Part shown: positions 26,279 through 35,708 of the stretch, piece after piece
Numbering within the stretch: the first letter of the stretch is position 1
Layout of the letters: the number at the start of each line of letters is the position of its first letter
DNA from: Candidatus Scatomonas pullistercoris
Lineage (GTDB): Bacteria > Bacillota > Clostridia > Lachnospirales > Lachnospiraceae
Direction of reading: 5' to 3'
Assembly: GCA_018713515.1 (NCBI GenBank)
Contig: DVOO01000015.1
Coordinates: forward strand, 62,001-126,000
Length of the DNA: 64,000 nt
The notes under the pieces: generated by a model
The model's input: only the letters and a program-made list of their open reading frames with translations
What the model was told of the DNA's origin: nothing
Database searches by the model: none
Translations under genes and position numbers: made by a program

Positions 26279-26737
26279 ATGATCTTTGTTATCATTGTGC
26301 TGGGAGTTTTCCTGGGCGACCTGATGCTGAAAAAATATGTGGAAGCGAATCTTCCGGAAGGGGAGGAAAGAACATTTCTGGGCGGGAGAATCCGGATCCG
26401 GAAGCTTCACAATCGGGGGATTGCCCTGGGAGCCCTCTCAGAACGGCCGGCGCTCATCCGGAAGGGAACAGCCGGTATGATTCTGGGACTGCTGATCGCT
26501 CTGGCGGCGGCTCTTCCAGAAAAAGGAGGAAATGTCAGAAAGACCGGCTTAAGCCTCATGCTGGGCGGCGCGCTCTGCAACTGGTTTGACCGGTTTCACC
26601 AGGGCGCTGTGACAGATTACGTAAGCTTTGGAACCAGGTGGAAGAAGTTTGCGCGGCTGGTGTTTAATCTGTCAGATTTCTGTATCTTCCTGGGAGGGAT
26701 CCTGGCCGTATTTGGAAAAGGAAACAAAAAAAGCTGA
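26279..26737 (+). CDS. Signal-peptidase-II-like (LspA-like) membrane protein
   Basis: 152 residues, four hydrophobic helices. Conserved motifs of aspartic lipoprotein signal peptidases are present but divergent: GDLMLKK (11-18), LHNRGIALG (43-51), NWFDRFHQGAVTDY (101-114) and FNLSDFCIF (129-137). Asp113 and Asp133 match the two catalytic aspartates. Normal LspA removes lipoprotein signal peptides after lipid attachment. The divergence and the company of a zinc-ribbon protein rather than the usual lspA-rluD pair suggest a second, possibly specialised copy. Confidence 0.7.
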   Translation: MIFVIIVLGVFLGDLMLKKYVEANLPEGEERTFLGGRIRIRKLHNRGIALGALSERPALIRKGTAGMILGLLIALAAALPEKGGNVRKTGLSLMLGGALCNWFDRFHQGAVTDYVSFGTRWKKFARLVFNLSDFCIFLGGILAVFGKGNKKS

Positions 26738-26745
26738 TCAGCCAG

Positions 26746-26793
26746 AAAAAACCGGTATGCCGCGGAAAGGGTTCCGCGATATACCGGTTTTTT
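26746..26793. terminator. Bidirectional terminator between convergent genes
   Basis: AAAACCGGTAT pairs with ATACCGGTTTT, with an inner CGCGGAA/TTCCGCG stem, flanked by A-run and T-run. It serves the LspA-like gene and mscL. Confidence 0.88.
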
Positions 26794-26796
26794 TAT

Positions 26797-27237
26797 TTAT
26801 TTTTCTTCCAGCACAGAAGTGCAGTGAGGGCAGCGGGTAGCCTCCGCGGCAATCGCAGAGCGGCAGTAGGGACAGATTTTTGTGGCGGGTGCCGCTTCTT
26901 CCGCCGCCTCTTTCCGGGCCAGCAGAGACAGGCTGCGGAATTTGTTGAAGGTTTTTACCACCATGAAGATACAAAAAGCGACAATGATGAAATTCAGCAC
27001 GGCGGCCACAAAGGAGCCGATGGCAAGGGTGGGCGGATTTTCCCCGCCTCCCAGAATGATCTTCCAGTCCTCGAAGCTGATGCCTCCGGTGAGAACTGAG
27101 ATCAGAGGCATGAAAATATCATCCACCAGAGAAGTGACAATCATGGTAAAGGCGGAGCCGATGATCATACCGACGGCAAGATCCATGACATTGCCGCGGG
27201 AGATAAACTCCTTAAACTCGTTCATAAACTTTTTCAT
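26797..27237 (-). CDS. mscL: Large-conductance mechanosensitive channel with C-terminal zinc ribbon
   Basis: 146 residues. MKKFMNEFKEFISRGNVMDLAVGMIIG is the classic MscL N-terminal helix and first transmembrane segment; the second is about 74-95. MscL opens under membrane tension to vent solutes on hypo-osmotic shock. The usual C-terminal helix bundle is replaced or extended by a zinc ribbon with Cys122, Cys125, Cys136 and Cys139 (CPYC...CPHC). The start at 27237 was chosen because the family begins exactly there; the 60 codons upstream in frame do not resemble MscL and overlap the promoter. Confidence 0.93.
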   Translation of the reverse strand: MKKFMNEFKEFISRGNVMDLAVGMIIGSAFTMIVTSLVDDIFMPLISVLTGGISFEDWKIILGGGENPPTLAIGSFVAAVLNFIIVAFCIFMVVKTFNKFRSLSLLARKEAAEEAAPATKICPYCRSAIAAEATRCPHCTSVLEEK

Positions 27238-27300
27238 TTGCAGACTCTCCTTCTTTTTTACGGGCCTCCGGAAATTCCGGAAAATGTCCCAAACGTGGCG

Positions 27301-27329
27301 ATTATAGCATAATACGCAGGGGGCGGCAA
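27301..27329 (-). promoter_or_regulatory. Promoter of mscL
   Basis: On the minus strand: TTGCCG (27324-27329), 17-bp spacer, TATAAT (27301-27306) with extended -10 TGC. Confidence 0.75.
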
Positions 27330-27336
27330 GGAAAAC

Positions 27337-27365
27337 TTTACAATTTGGAGACCGGGGCGTATGAT
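27337..27365 (+). promoter_or_regulatory. Promoter of the CLC gene
   Basis: TTTACA at 27337-27342, 17-bp spacer, TATGAT at 27360-27365; 20 bp before the start codon. Back-to-back with the mscL promoter. Confidence 0.6.
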
Positions 27366-27385
27366 TAAGCAGGGAGGGAGAGTTT

Positions 27386-28654
27386 ATGAAGACCATATGG
27401 AAGCATATTATTTCCAATTATAAAAATCAGATATTTCTGGGAATCTGCGGCGTTCTGACGGGCGCCCTGGTGGGAGTGCTGGAGGCGTTTTTCGGCCTGG
27501 TCCTGCAGAGGTGCACCGGCCTTCGAGAGGAGCACCTGCATCTGCTGGCGCCGTTTCTGCCCCTGGCCGGCGCCGCCATCGTGCTCCTCTACCGGAGGCT
27601 TGGAAAGCGCGCTTCCCAGGGAATGAAGCTGGTGTTCCGGGTGGGGCTCGGGGATGACCGGGATATCCCGGTGCGGATGATCCCCCTGGCCATGCTATCT
27701 ACCTGGATGACCCACCTCTGCGGCGGCAGCGCCGGGCGGGAGGGCGTGGCCATCCAGATCGGGGCCGCGGTTTCCGACAATCTGGACCGGCTGGTGAAGA
27801 GAAAGTGGACGGTGGAAAAGGGAGAACAGATCTTTCTTCTGACCGGCATGGCCGCAGGGTTTGCCGGGCTGTTCCGGACGCCGCTGGCTGCCGTGTTTTT
27901 TGCGCTGGAGGTTCTGGTGGCCGGGGAACTGGAATACAGCGCCCTCTTTCCGGCGGCCGCCGCCGCTTTTACGGCCAGCGCCGTCTCCGGCCTGCTGGGA
28001 CTGACGAATTTTCACCATGCTCTGGATCCGGATCTGGCCATGAATCTTCTGCTGATCGGAAAGATGGCGCTGCTGGGCGTGCTGTTCGGCATTGCGGGCT
28101 CCTGTTTTGCCCAGGGCATTCGTTTCGCGAGACTGCGGCTGACCTTTCTGTTTGAGGGACATCCATACCGCCGGGTGATCTGTATGGGGATTGGTCTGGC
28201 CGCCGCCATGCTGCTGCTCCACGGGGGACGCTATGCCGGCACGGGTGAGAATCTGATCGAGCTGGGATTTTCCGGCGGCACCCTCTACTGGTATGACTGG
28301 ATCCTGAAGGCGGCGCTGACGATCCTGACTCTTGCATCCGGGTTTATCGGCGGGGAGGTGGCTCCGCTGTTCTGCATCGGCACCTGCCTGGGCAGCGTGC
28401 TCTCGCCGCTGCTTGGCCTGCCGCCGGAGTTTGTAATGGCCCTGGGCTATGCCGCTGTATTCGGCAGCGGGACGAACACCCTGCTGGCCGCCATCATGAT
28501 CGGAGCGGAAGTGTTCGGCTACGGGATGGTGCCGTATTTCTTTGTAACCTGCGGTACGGCGTATCTGTTTAACTGGAATAAATCTATTTTTACTTCCCAG
28601 TGGAAGAGCCCCCGCCGGTATTTCCGCCATGTACAGAGACGGGAGAAAATTTAG
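27386..28654 (+). CDS. CLC-family chloride channel or H+/Cl- antiporter
   Basis: 422 residues with about ten hydrophobic helices. The CLC signatures are GSAGREGVAIQIG (selectivity filter with the gating Glu of the GxEGP motif), FAGLFRTPLAAVFFALEV and GFIGGEVAPLFCIG. The Pro of GxEGP is Val here. There is no C-terminal CBS domain. Bacterial members usually exchange chloride or fluoride for protons in acid resistance; ion preference cannot be read with certainty. Divergent from mscL, both linked to ion or osmotic stress. Confidence 0.9.
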   Translation: MKTIWKHIISNYKNQIFLGICGVLTGALVGVLEAFFGLVLQRCTGLREEHLHLLAPFLPLAGAAIVLLYRRLGKRASQGMKLVFRVGLGDDRDIPVRMIPLAMLSTWMTHLCGGSAGREGVAIQIGAAVSDNLDRLVKRKWTVEKGEQIFLLTGMAAGFAGLFRTPLAAVFFALEVLVAGELEYSALFPAAAAAFTASAVSGLLGLTNFHHALDPDLAMNLLLIGKMALLGVLFGIAGSCFAQGIRFARLRLTFLFEGHPYRRVICMGIGLAAAMLLLHGGRYAGTGENLIELGFSGGTLYWYDWILKAALTILTLASGFIGGEVAPLFCIGTCLGSVLSPLLGLPPEFVMALGYAAVFGSGTNTLLAAIMIGAEVFGYGMVPYFFVTCGTAYLFNWNKSIFTSQWKSPRRYFRHVQRREKI

Positions 28655-28657
28655 AAA

Positions 28658-28686
28658 TTGCCATCCGCTGCAGAGCATGATAAGAT
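28658..28686 (+). promoter_or_regulatory. Promoter of the thyA-folA-ispG-polC-fbp run
   Basis: TTGCCA at 28658-28663, 17-bp spacer, TAAGAT at 28681-28686 with extended -10 TGA. No tetrahydrofolate riboswitch seen in the short leader. Confidence 0.65.
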
Positions 28687-28750
28687 GATAGATATACGCG
28701 GACCGGGATCAGAAGGCAGCGGAAAATAGAAGAAAGAGAGATTTGAACCC

Positions 28751-29599
28751 ATGAGTTACGCAGATCAGATTTTTATAGGCATGTGCCGGGACATCATAGA
28801 AAATGGATGCAGCACGGAGGGAGAAAAGGTGCGCCCTCACTGGGAGGACGGGACTGCCGCCTATACCATCAAGCGCTTCGGCGTGGTAAACCGGTATGAC
28901 CTGTCAAAGGAATTTCCGGCGCTGACGCTTAGGAGAACGGCGCTGAAGAGCGCCTTTGATGAAATTCTGTGGATCTGGCAGAAGAAGTCCAACAATATTC
29001 ATGATCTCCACAGCCATATCTGGGATGAATGGGCCGACGAGAATGGTTCCATCGGCAAGGCCTACGGCTATCAGCTGGGCGTAAAGCATCTGTACAAAGA
29101 GGGATGGATGGATCAGGTGGACCGGGTGCTCTGGGACCTGCAGAATAATCCCTACAGCCGCAGGATTATGACGAATCTGTACGTGCATCAGGATCTGCAT
29201 GAGATGGCGCTGTATCCCTGCGCCTACTCCATGACCTTCAATGTGACGAAGGAGCCGGGCTGTGACCGTCTGACCCTCAACGCCATTCTGAATCAGCGGT
29301 CCCAGGATGTGCTGGCCGCCAACAACTGGAATGTGTGTCAGTATTCTCTTCTGCTGATGATGTTTGCCCAGGTCTGCGGCATGAAGGCGGGGGAGCTGGT
29401 TCATGTGATCGCGGACGCGCACATCTATGACAGGCATGTGCCCCTGGTAAAGGAGCTGATTGGCCGGGAGACGTATGAGGCGCCCACGGTGCGGCTGAAC
29501 CCGGAAGTGAAGAATTTCTATGATTTTACGGTGGAAGATCTGATCGTGGAAAATTATGTGACAGGGCCGCAGATCAGGAATATTCCCATTGCGATTTAG
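28751..29599 (+). CDS. thyA: Thymidylate synthase
   Basis: Converts dUMP to dTMP using methylene-tetrahydrofolate. 282 residues. The catalytic Cys157 lies in ALYPCAYSMTF, where the common PCH is PCA. NQRSQDVLAANNWNVCQYS binds dUMP, and ADAHIYDRHV closes the site. The product dihydrofolate is recycled by folA, encoded 12 bp downstream. Confidence 0.96.
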   Translation: MSYADQIFIGMCRDIIENGCSTEGEKVRPHWEDGTAAYTIKRFGVVNRYDLSKEFPALTLRRTALKSAFDEILWIWQKKSNNIHDLHSHIWDEWADENGSIGKAYGYQLGVKHLYKEGWMDQVDRVLWDLQNNPYSRRIMTNLYVHQDLHEMALYPCAYSMTFNVTKEPGCDRLTLNAILNQRSQDVLAANNWNVCQYSLLLMMFAQVCGMKAGELVHVIADAHIYDRHVPLVKELIGRETYEAPTVRLNPEVKNFYDFTVEDLIVENYVTGPQIRNIPIAI

Positions 29600-29611
29600 G
29601 AGGCGGAGAAG

Positions 29612-30100
29612 ATGAAGGCGATTTTATCGGCGGACAGAAACTGGGGCATCGGCTGTCAGAACAAGCTGCTGATCAGCATTCCCTCGGATATGAAATTTTT
29701 CCGGGAGACCACCACAGGCCATACGGTGGTTATGGGGAGAAGAACGCTGGAGAGCTTTCCGGGAGGACAGCCCCTGAAGAACCGGAGAAATATTGTCCTG
29801 ACGAGAAATCCGGAATATTCTGTAAAGGGGGCGGAGGTGGTTCACAGCCCGGAGGAACTGCTGAAGCTTCTGGAGGGCAGCCCTCTGGAGGATGTGTATG
29901 TGATCGGCGGCGGAGAGGTGTACAGGCTGCTGCTCCCCTACTGCGATACCGTCTATGTGACGAAGATTGATTTTGCCTACCAGGCAGATACCTTTTTCCC
30001 CAATCTGGATGAAAGCCCGGAATGGGAGCTGGCGGAGGAAAGCGAGGAGCAGACCTGCTTCGACATTGAGTTTACCTTTCGGACGTATCGGAGAATTTAG
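29612..30100 (+). CDS. folA: Dihydrofolate reductase
   Basis: Reduces dihydrofolate to tetrahydrofolate with NADPH. 162 residues, usual size. ILSADRNWGIGCQNKLL is the N-terminal loop, the catalytic Asp is in SDMKFF, VVMGRRTLES and YVIGGGEVY bind NADPH. Coupled to thyA just upstream (12 bp) and 2 bp from ispG, so one transcript is expected. Confidence 0.95.
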   Translation: MKAILSADRNWGIGCQNKLLISIPSDMKFFRETTTGHTVVMGRRTLESFPGGQPLKNRRNIVLTRNPEYSVKGAEVVHSPEELLKLLEGSPLEDVYVIGGGEVYRLLLPYCDTVYVTKIDFAYQADTFFPNLDESPEWELAEESEEQTCFDIEFTFRTYRRI

Positions 30101-30102
30101 AG

Positions 30103-31158
30103 ATGAAGAGAAAAAAAACGAGACAGGTGCGGATCGGGGACCGGATCATCGGCGGGGGAAGTCCCATACGGATCCAGTCCATGACGAATACAAAAACAGA
30201 GGATGTGGCGTCTACAGTGGCGCAGATCCGGGAACTGGAAGCTGCGGGCTGCGAGATTATCCGCTGCGCGGTGCCCCATATGGAGGCGGCCAGGGCTCTG
30301 GGCGAGATTAAGAAGCAGATAAATATCCCCCTGGTGGCGGATATCCATTTTGACTACCGCCTGGCCATCGCGGCCATGGAAAACGGGGCGGACAAGATCC
30401 GCATCAATCCCGGCAATATCGGGAGCCGAGAGCGGGTGAAGGCCGTGGTAGATACGGCCAGGGAGAGACAGATCCCCATCCGTGTGGGTGTAAACAGCGG
30501 TTCCCTGGAGAAGGAACTGGTGGAGAAGTATCACGGCGTCACGGCGGAGGGCCTGGTGGAGAGCGCCCTCGCCCAGGTGGGAAGGATCGAGGACATGGGG
30601 TATGAAAATCTGGTGATCAGCATCAAATCTTCCGATGTGCTTATGTGCGCCAGAGCCCATGAACTGATTGCGGAACGGACAGACCATCCCCTCCATGTGG
30701 GGATCACCGAGGCCGGAACGCTGTATTCCGGCAACATCAAGTCGGCGGTGGGTCTGGGAATCATACTGTATCAGGGCATCGGCGATACCATCCGCGTTTC
30801 CCTGACCGGATCCCCTCTGGAAGAGATAAAGTCCGCCAGGCGGATCCTGAAGACCCTGGGATTGCGGAAGGGCGGCGTGGAAGTGGTGTCCTGCCCCACC
30901 TGCGGGCGGACACAGATCGATCTGATCGGCCTGGCCGGCCAGGTGGAGACACTGGTGCAGGATATTCCCCTGGACATCAAGGTGGCTGTCATGGGCTGTG
31001 TGGTGAACGGGCCGGGGGAAGCCAGGGAGGCCGATATCGGCATTGCCGGAGGCAAGGGAGTAGGCCTTCTGTTCCGGAAAGGCGAGATTATAAAGAAGGT
31101 GCCGGAAGAGGAGCTCCTGTCCTGCCTGCGGGAGGAACTGCTGCGCTGGCAGAGCTAA
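30103..31158 (+). CDS. ispG: 4-hydroxy-3-methylbut-2-enyl diphosphate synthase
   Basis: Iron-sulfur enzyme of the MEP isoprenoid pathway. 351 residues, the bacterial short form. N-terminal TIM barrel (GGGSPIRIQSMTNT, ADIHFDYRLAI, RINPGNIGS) and C-terminal cluster-binding part with Cys in SCPTCGRTQ and MGCVVNGPGEA, the three ligands of the [4Fe-4S] cluster. Follows folA by 2 bp. Confidence 0.96.
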   Translation: MKRKKTRQVRIGDRIIGGGSPIRIQSMTNTKTEDVASTVAQIRELEAAGCEIIRCAVPHMEAARALGEIKKQINIPLVADIHFDYRLAIAAMENGADKIRINPGNIGSRERVKAVVDTARERQIPIRVGVNSGSLEKELVEKYHGVTAEGLVESALAQVGRIEDMGYENLVISIKSSDVLMCARAHELIAERTDHPLHVGITEAGTLYSGNIKSAVGLGIILYQGIGDTIRVSLTGSPLEEIKSARRILKTLGLRKGGVEVVSCPTCGRTQIDLIGLAGQVETLVQDIPLDIKVAVMGCVVNGPGEAREADIGIAGGKGVGLLFRKGEIIKKVPEEELLSCLREELLRWQS

Positions 31159-31187
31159 AGGCGCCTGGAAGAAAGACGGAGGACGCA

Positions 31188-34100
31188 ATGGAAGAGACGG
31201 GAAAAGAGTTTCTGGAAACCTTTCCGGGTCTGGAGGTTCAGGGAGAGCTGAAGGATCTTCTTTCCACCATGGAAGTGGTCCGGGTGACCATGAACCGGAG
31301 AAAGGATCTGCTGCGGGTATATACAGTCAGCAGCCAGTGGATTCACAAAAAGTATATTTACCAGCTGGAGGAGATGATCAAGAGCCAGCTTTTTTCCCGT
31401 GCGCCCATCCGGGTCAAGATCATTGAAAGATTTTATCTGTCACGGCAGTATACGCCGGAAAAGCTGCTGGAGGTCTATCATTCCAGTATCCTTCTGGAAC
31501 TGAAGAATTACCATATTCTGCTGTTCCATCTGTTCCGGACGGCACAGATTACCTTCCCGGAGCCGGATGTCATGGAGCTGGCCCTGGAAAATTCAGTAAT
31601 TGCCCGGGAGAAGGAGGAAGAACTGTACCGGATTCTGGATAAGATTTTCTGTGAGCGGTGCGGCTTCCGTCTGATGATCCGCCTGATTTTCCGGCAGGAG
31701 CGGGATGAGGAAGCCATAAGAAAAAGCGAGCTGGAGATGCGGGAGGCTGCCCGCCATGTGGCGGAGCACACAGCTCTGGGGGAGGCCCCGGCGCTGGAAG
31801 AGAAGGAAACCTTCCGGAAAACGGCTGCATCCGGCCGCGGCGGAGGAAAGAAGGGCAATCGTGGGAAAAGCGCCCGGGAGGAGCTGCCGCTTCGGCGTTC
31901 CGACAATCCGGATGTGCTGTTTGGCCGGGATTTTGAGGAGGAGAGTACCCCCATTGACAGCATTGAGGGAGCAGTGGGCGATATTGTCATCCGCGGCGAG
32001 ATCCTGAACTTTGACAGCCGGGAGCTGCGGAACGGCCGCGGTCTTCTGATGTTCGCGGTCACCGATGATACGGATACCATCGTGACAAAGATTTTTGTGA
32101 AGGCGGAGCAGATCCCGGAACTGTCGGGCCTTTTGAAAAAGGGAACCTTCGTCAAGGTAAAAGGCAAGGTCATGACGGATGCCTTTGACCATGAGCTGAC
32201 GGTCACTTCGGTCTGGGGCATTAAGAAGATCAAGGATTTCCGGGAGGCCCGCCACGACAACAGCACCAGGAAGCGGGTGGAGCTTCACTGTCATACGAAG
32301 ATGAGCGATATGGACGGCGTCACCGATGCGGCGGCCCTGGTGAAGCGCGCCTATGCGTGGGGCCATCCGGCTATTGCCATCACGGATCACGGTGTGGTGC
32401 AGGCCTTCCCCGAGGCCAACCATGCCATGGAGGCCATTGATGCGGAGTACCGCGCCGCGTATCAGGCGGAGCATCCGGAGGTCAGCAAGGAGGAACTGAA
32501 GAAGATTTCAGCGCCCTTTAAGGTGATTTACGGCATGGAGGCGTATCTGGTGGACGATCTGAAGGGGATCGTCACCGACAGCCGGGGACAGAGCCTGGAC
32601 GATTCCTTTGTGGTCTTTGACATCGAGACCACCGGCTTTTCGCCGGCCAGCTGCAAGATTATTGAGATCGGAGCCGTCCGGGTGGAGGAAGGGCGCATCA
32701 CAGACCGGTTTTCCACCTTTGTGAATCCGGAATCCCCCATCCCCTTCCGGATCGAGAATCTGACGGGGATCAATGACAACATGGTGCTCCAGGCTCCCAC
32801 CATTGACAGGGTGCTTCCGGAATTTCTGGAATTCTGCCGGGGCGCCGTCATGGTAGCCCACAATGCGGGCTTTGATATGAGCTTTATCCAGAAAAACTGT
32901 GAGGACCTGGGAATCGGGCAGACGTTTACGGTGGTGGACACGGTGGCCATGGCGCGCTTTCTTCTGCCGGGGCTGAACCGCTTTAAGCTGGATACGGTGG
33001 CGAAGGCGCTGAATATTTCCCTGGAAAATCACCACAGAGCGGTGGACGATGCCGCCTGTACAGCGGAAATTTTCGTGAAATTCGTGAAGATGCTGAAGGA
33101 GAGGGATATCCTGGATCTGGATGCCCTGAACGAGCAGGGAAGCGTGTCGCCCAATACGGTGCGCAAGCTTCCCACCTATCATGCGATTATACTGGCCACC
33201 TGCGAGACGGGACGGGTGAACCTGTACCGGCTGGTTTCCGAGTCCCATCTGCAGTACTATAACCGGCGGCCCCGGCTGCCCAAAAGTGTTTTCCAGAAGT
33301 ACAGGGAGGGACTGATCCTCGGCTCTGCCTGCGAGGCGGGAGAGCTGTACCAGGCCCTGCTCCGCGGGGCGCCCGAACCGGAGATTTCCCGGATCGTCTC
33401 CTTTTATGATTATCTGGAAATCCAGCCGGTGGGAAACAATGCCTTTATGATCCGGGACGAGAACCATGAAAACATCAACAGCGAGGAGGATATCCGGGAG
33501 GTGAACCGGAAAATCGTCAAGCTGGGAGAGCAGTTCCAAAAGCCGGTGGTAGCCACCTGCGATGTGCATTTTATGGATCCGAAGGATGAGATTTACCGGC
33601 GGATTATCATGTTCGGCAAGGGTTTTGACGACGCGGACCAGCAGGCCCCCCTGTATCTGCATACCACGGAGGAGATGCTGGAGGAGTTTTCCTATCTGGG
33701 CAGCGCCAAGGCGGAGGAAATTGTGGTGGATAATCCGCAGAAAATCGCGGACATGTGCCAGAAGATCTCCCCCATCCGGGAGGGGAAGTTCCCGCCGGTG
33801 ATTGAGAATTCGGACCAGGACCTGCGGAATATCTGTTATAACCGGGCCCATGAGATTTACGGAGAGAAACTGCCGGAAATTGTGGAGGCCAGGCTGGAGC
33901 GGGAGCTGAATTCTATTATCTCCAACGGGTACGCCGTCATGTATATCATTGCCCAGAAGCTGGTGTGGAAGTCGAATGAAGACGGCTATCTGGTAGGATC
34001 CCGGGGGTCTGTAGGCTCCTCCTTTGTGGCCACCATGGCCGGAATCACGGAGGTAAACCCCTTAAGCCCCCACTATCTCTGCGAGTCCTGCCACTTTGTG

Positions 34101-35684
34101 GATTTTGATTCCGAGGAGGTGAAGGCCTATGCCGGCCGGGCGGGCTGCGATATGCCGGACAGGCTCTGCCCCAGCTGCGGGAAGCCTCTGAAAAAGCTGG
34201 GCTTTGATATCCCCTTTGAGACGTTCCTGGGCTTTAAAGGGAACAAAGAGCCGGATATCGACCTGAACTTTTCCGGGGAGTATCAGAGTAAGGCCCACAA
34301 ATATACGGAGGTAATTTTCGGCGCCGGGCAGACCTTCCGGGCCGGGACCATCGGAACCCTGGCGGACAAAACGGCCTTCGGCTACGTGAAAAAATATTAT
34401 GAAGAGCGGGGCGTCCACAAGAGAAACTGTGAGATTGACCGGATCGTCCTGGGCTGCACCGGCATCCGCCGGACAACGGGACAGCATCCGGGAGGCATCA
34501 TTGTGCTTCCCTTTGGGGAGGACATTAATTCCTTCACCCCGGTGCAGCATCCGGCCAACGACAACACGACGGACATTGTAACCACCCATTTTGATTACCA
34601 TTCCATCGATGCCAACCTGCTGAAGCTGGATATTCTGGGTCACGATGATCCCACCATGATCCGGATGCTGGAGGATCTGACCGGGACGGACGCCACAGAA
34701 GTGCCTCTGGATGAGCCGAAGGTCATGTCCCTTTTTAAGAGCACCGAGGCGCTGGGAATCCGGCCGGAGGACATCGGAGGCTGTCCCCTGGGATGCCTTG
34801 GAATTCCCGAATTCGGTACGGACTTCGTTATTCAGATGCTCCAGGATACGAAGCCCCAGACTTTTTCGGATCTGATCCGGATTTCCGGCCTGTCCCACGG
34901 CACCGATGTGTGGCTGGGAAACGCCCAGACTCTCATCGAAGAGGGAAAGGCCACGATTTCCACGGCCATCTGTACCCGTGATGATATCATGACTTATCTG
35001 ATCCGCATGGGGCTGGAAAGCGAGCTGGCCTTTACCATTATGGAAAGCGTCCGGAAGGGCAAGGGGCTGAAGCCTGAGTGGGAAGAGGAGATGACCGCCC
35101 ACGGGGTGCCGGACTGGTACATCTGGTCCTGCAAGAAAATCAAGTATATGTTCCCCAAGGCCCATGCGGCGGCCTACGTTATGATGGCCTACCGCATCGC
35201 CTGGTATAAAATCTATGAGCCCCTGGCCTACTATGCGGCCTATTTTTCCATCCGGGCCTCTTCCTTCAGCTATGAGCTCATGTGTATGGGGCGGGACCGG
35301 CTGGAATACTACATGGACGACTACCGGAAACGGTGGGATACACTGTCCAAGAAGGAGCAGGATACGTATAAAGATATGAAGATCGTTCAGGAGATGTACG
35401 CCAGGGGCTATGAGTTTGTGCCGGTAGATTTGTACAGAGCTGCAGCCCACCGGTTCCAGATCATAAACGGAAAACTGATGCCGGCCCTGGACACCATTGA
35501 GGGCCTGGGAGATAAGGCGGCGGACGCCGTGGTGCTGGCGGCCCGGGACGGAAAGTTTCTGTCAAAGGACGATTTCCGCAGCCGCACCAAGGTCAGCACC
35601 ACCGTAATCGATCTTATGAGCGATCTGGGAATCTTTGGGGATCTGCCCCAGTCCAACCAGATATCCCTGTTTGATCTTGTATAA
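31188..35684 (+). CDS. polC: DNA polymerase III PolC-type alpha subunit
   Basis: Main replicative polymerase of low-GC Gram-positive bacteria. 1498 residues. N-terminal region (1-250) is followed by an OB domain (about 260-350), a PHP domain split by the exonuclease (HCHTKMSDMDG near 365), the proofreading 3'-5' exonuclease starting VVFDIETTGFSP near 476, then the polymerase core with GSRGSVGSSFVATM and PDIDLNFSGEYQ, and C-terminal helix-hairpin-helix segments. A CESC...CPSCG zinc module lies between. It follows ispG after 29 bp with GGAGGACGC before the ATG. Confidence 0.97.
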   Translation: MEETGKEFLETFPGLEVQGELKDLLSTMEVVRVTMNRRKDLLRVYTVSSQWIHKKYIYQLEEMIKSQLFSRAPIRVKIIERFYLSRQYTPEKLLEVYHSSILLELKNYHILLFHLFRTAQITFPEPDVMELALENSVIAREKEEELYRILDKIFCERCGFRLMIRLIFRQERDEEAIRKSELEMREAARHVAEHTALGEAPALEEKETFRKTAASGRGGGKKGNRGKSAREELPLRRSDNPDVLFGRDFEEESTPIDSIEGAVGDIVIRGEILNFDSRELRNGRGLLMFAVTDDTDTIVTKIFVKAEQIPELSGLLKKGTFVKVKGKVMTDAFDHELTVTSVWGIKKIKDFREARHDNSTRKRVELHCHTKMSDMDGVTDAAALVKRAYAWGHPAIAITDHGVVQAFPEANHAMEAIDAEYRAAYQAEHPEVSKEELKKISAPFKVIYGMEAYLVDDLKGIVTDSRGQSLDDSFVVFDIETTGFSPASCKIIEIGAVRVEEGRITDRFSTFVNPESPIPFRIENLTGINDNMVLQAPTIDRVLPEFLEFCRGAVMVAHNAGFDMSFIQKNCEDLGIGQTFTVVDTVAMARFLLPGLNRFKLDTVAKALNISLENHHRAVDDAACTAEIFVKFVKMLKERDILDLDALNEQGSVSPNTVRKLPTYHAIILATCETGRVNLYRLVSESHLQYYNRRPRLPKSVFQKYREGLILGSACEAGELYQALLRGAPEPEISRIVSFYDYLEIQPVGNNAFMIRDENHENINSEEDIREVNRKIVKLGEQFQKPVVATCDVHFMDPKDEIYRRIIMFGKGFDDADQQAPLYLHTTEEMLEEFSYLGSAKAEEIVVDNPQKIADMCQKISPIREGKFPPVIENSDQDLRNICYNRAHEIYGEKLPEIVEARLERELNSIISNGYAVMYIIAQKLVWKSNEDGYLVGSRGSVGSSFVATMAGITEVNPLSPHYLCESCHFVDFDSEEVKAYAGRAGCDMPDRLCPSCGKPLKKLGFDIPFETFLGFKGNKEPDIDLNFSGEYQSKAHKYTEVIFGAGQTFRAGTIGTLADKTAFGYVKKYYEERGVHKRNCEIDRIVLGCTGIRRTTGQHPGGIIVLPFGEDINSFTPVQHPANDNTTDIVTTHFDYHSIDANLLKLDILGHDDPTMIRMLEDLTGTDATEVPLDEPKVMSLFKSTEALGIRPEDIGGCPLGCLGIPEFGTDFVIQMLQDTKPQTFSDLIRISGLSHGTDVWLGNAQTLIEEGKATISTAICTRDDIMTYLIRMGLESELAFTIMESVRKGKGLKPEWEEEMTAHGVPDWYIWSCKKIKYMFPKAHAAAYVMMAYRIAWYKIYEPLAYYAAYFSIRASSFSYELMCMGRDRLEYYMDDYRKRWDTLSKKEQDTYKDMKIVQEMYARGYEFVPVDLYRAAAHRFQIINGKLMPALDTIEGLGDKAADAVVLAARDGKFLSKDDFRSRTKVSTTVIDLMSDLGIFGDLPQSNQISLFDLV

Positions 35685-35708
35685 ATTTCTGAGAGAAAAG
35701 GAGCAGCC

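Noticed and set aside
28655-28750. Tetrahydrofolate riboswitch before thyA-folA
   Set aside because: The short leader shows a promoter but none of the conserved folate riboswitch segments.
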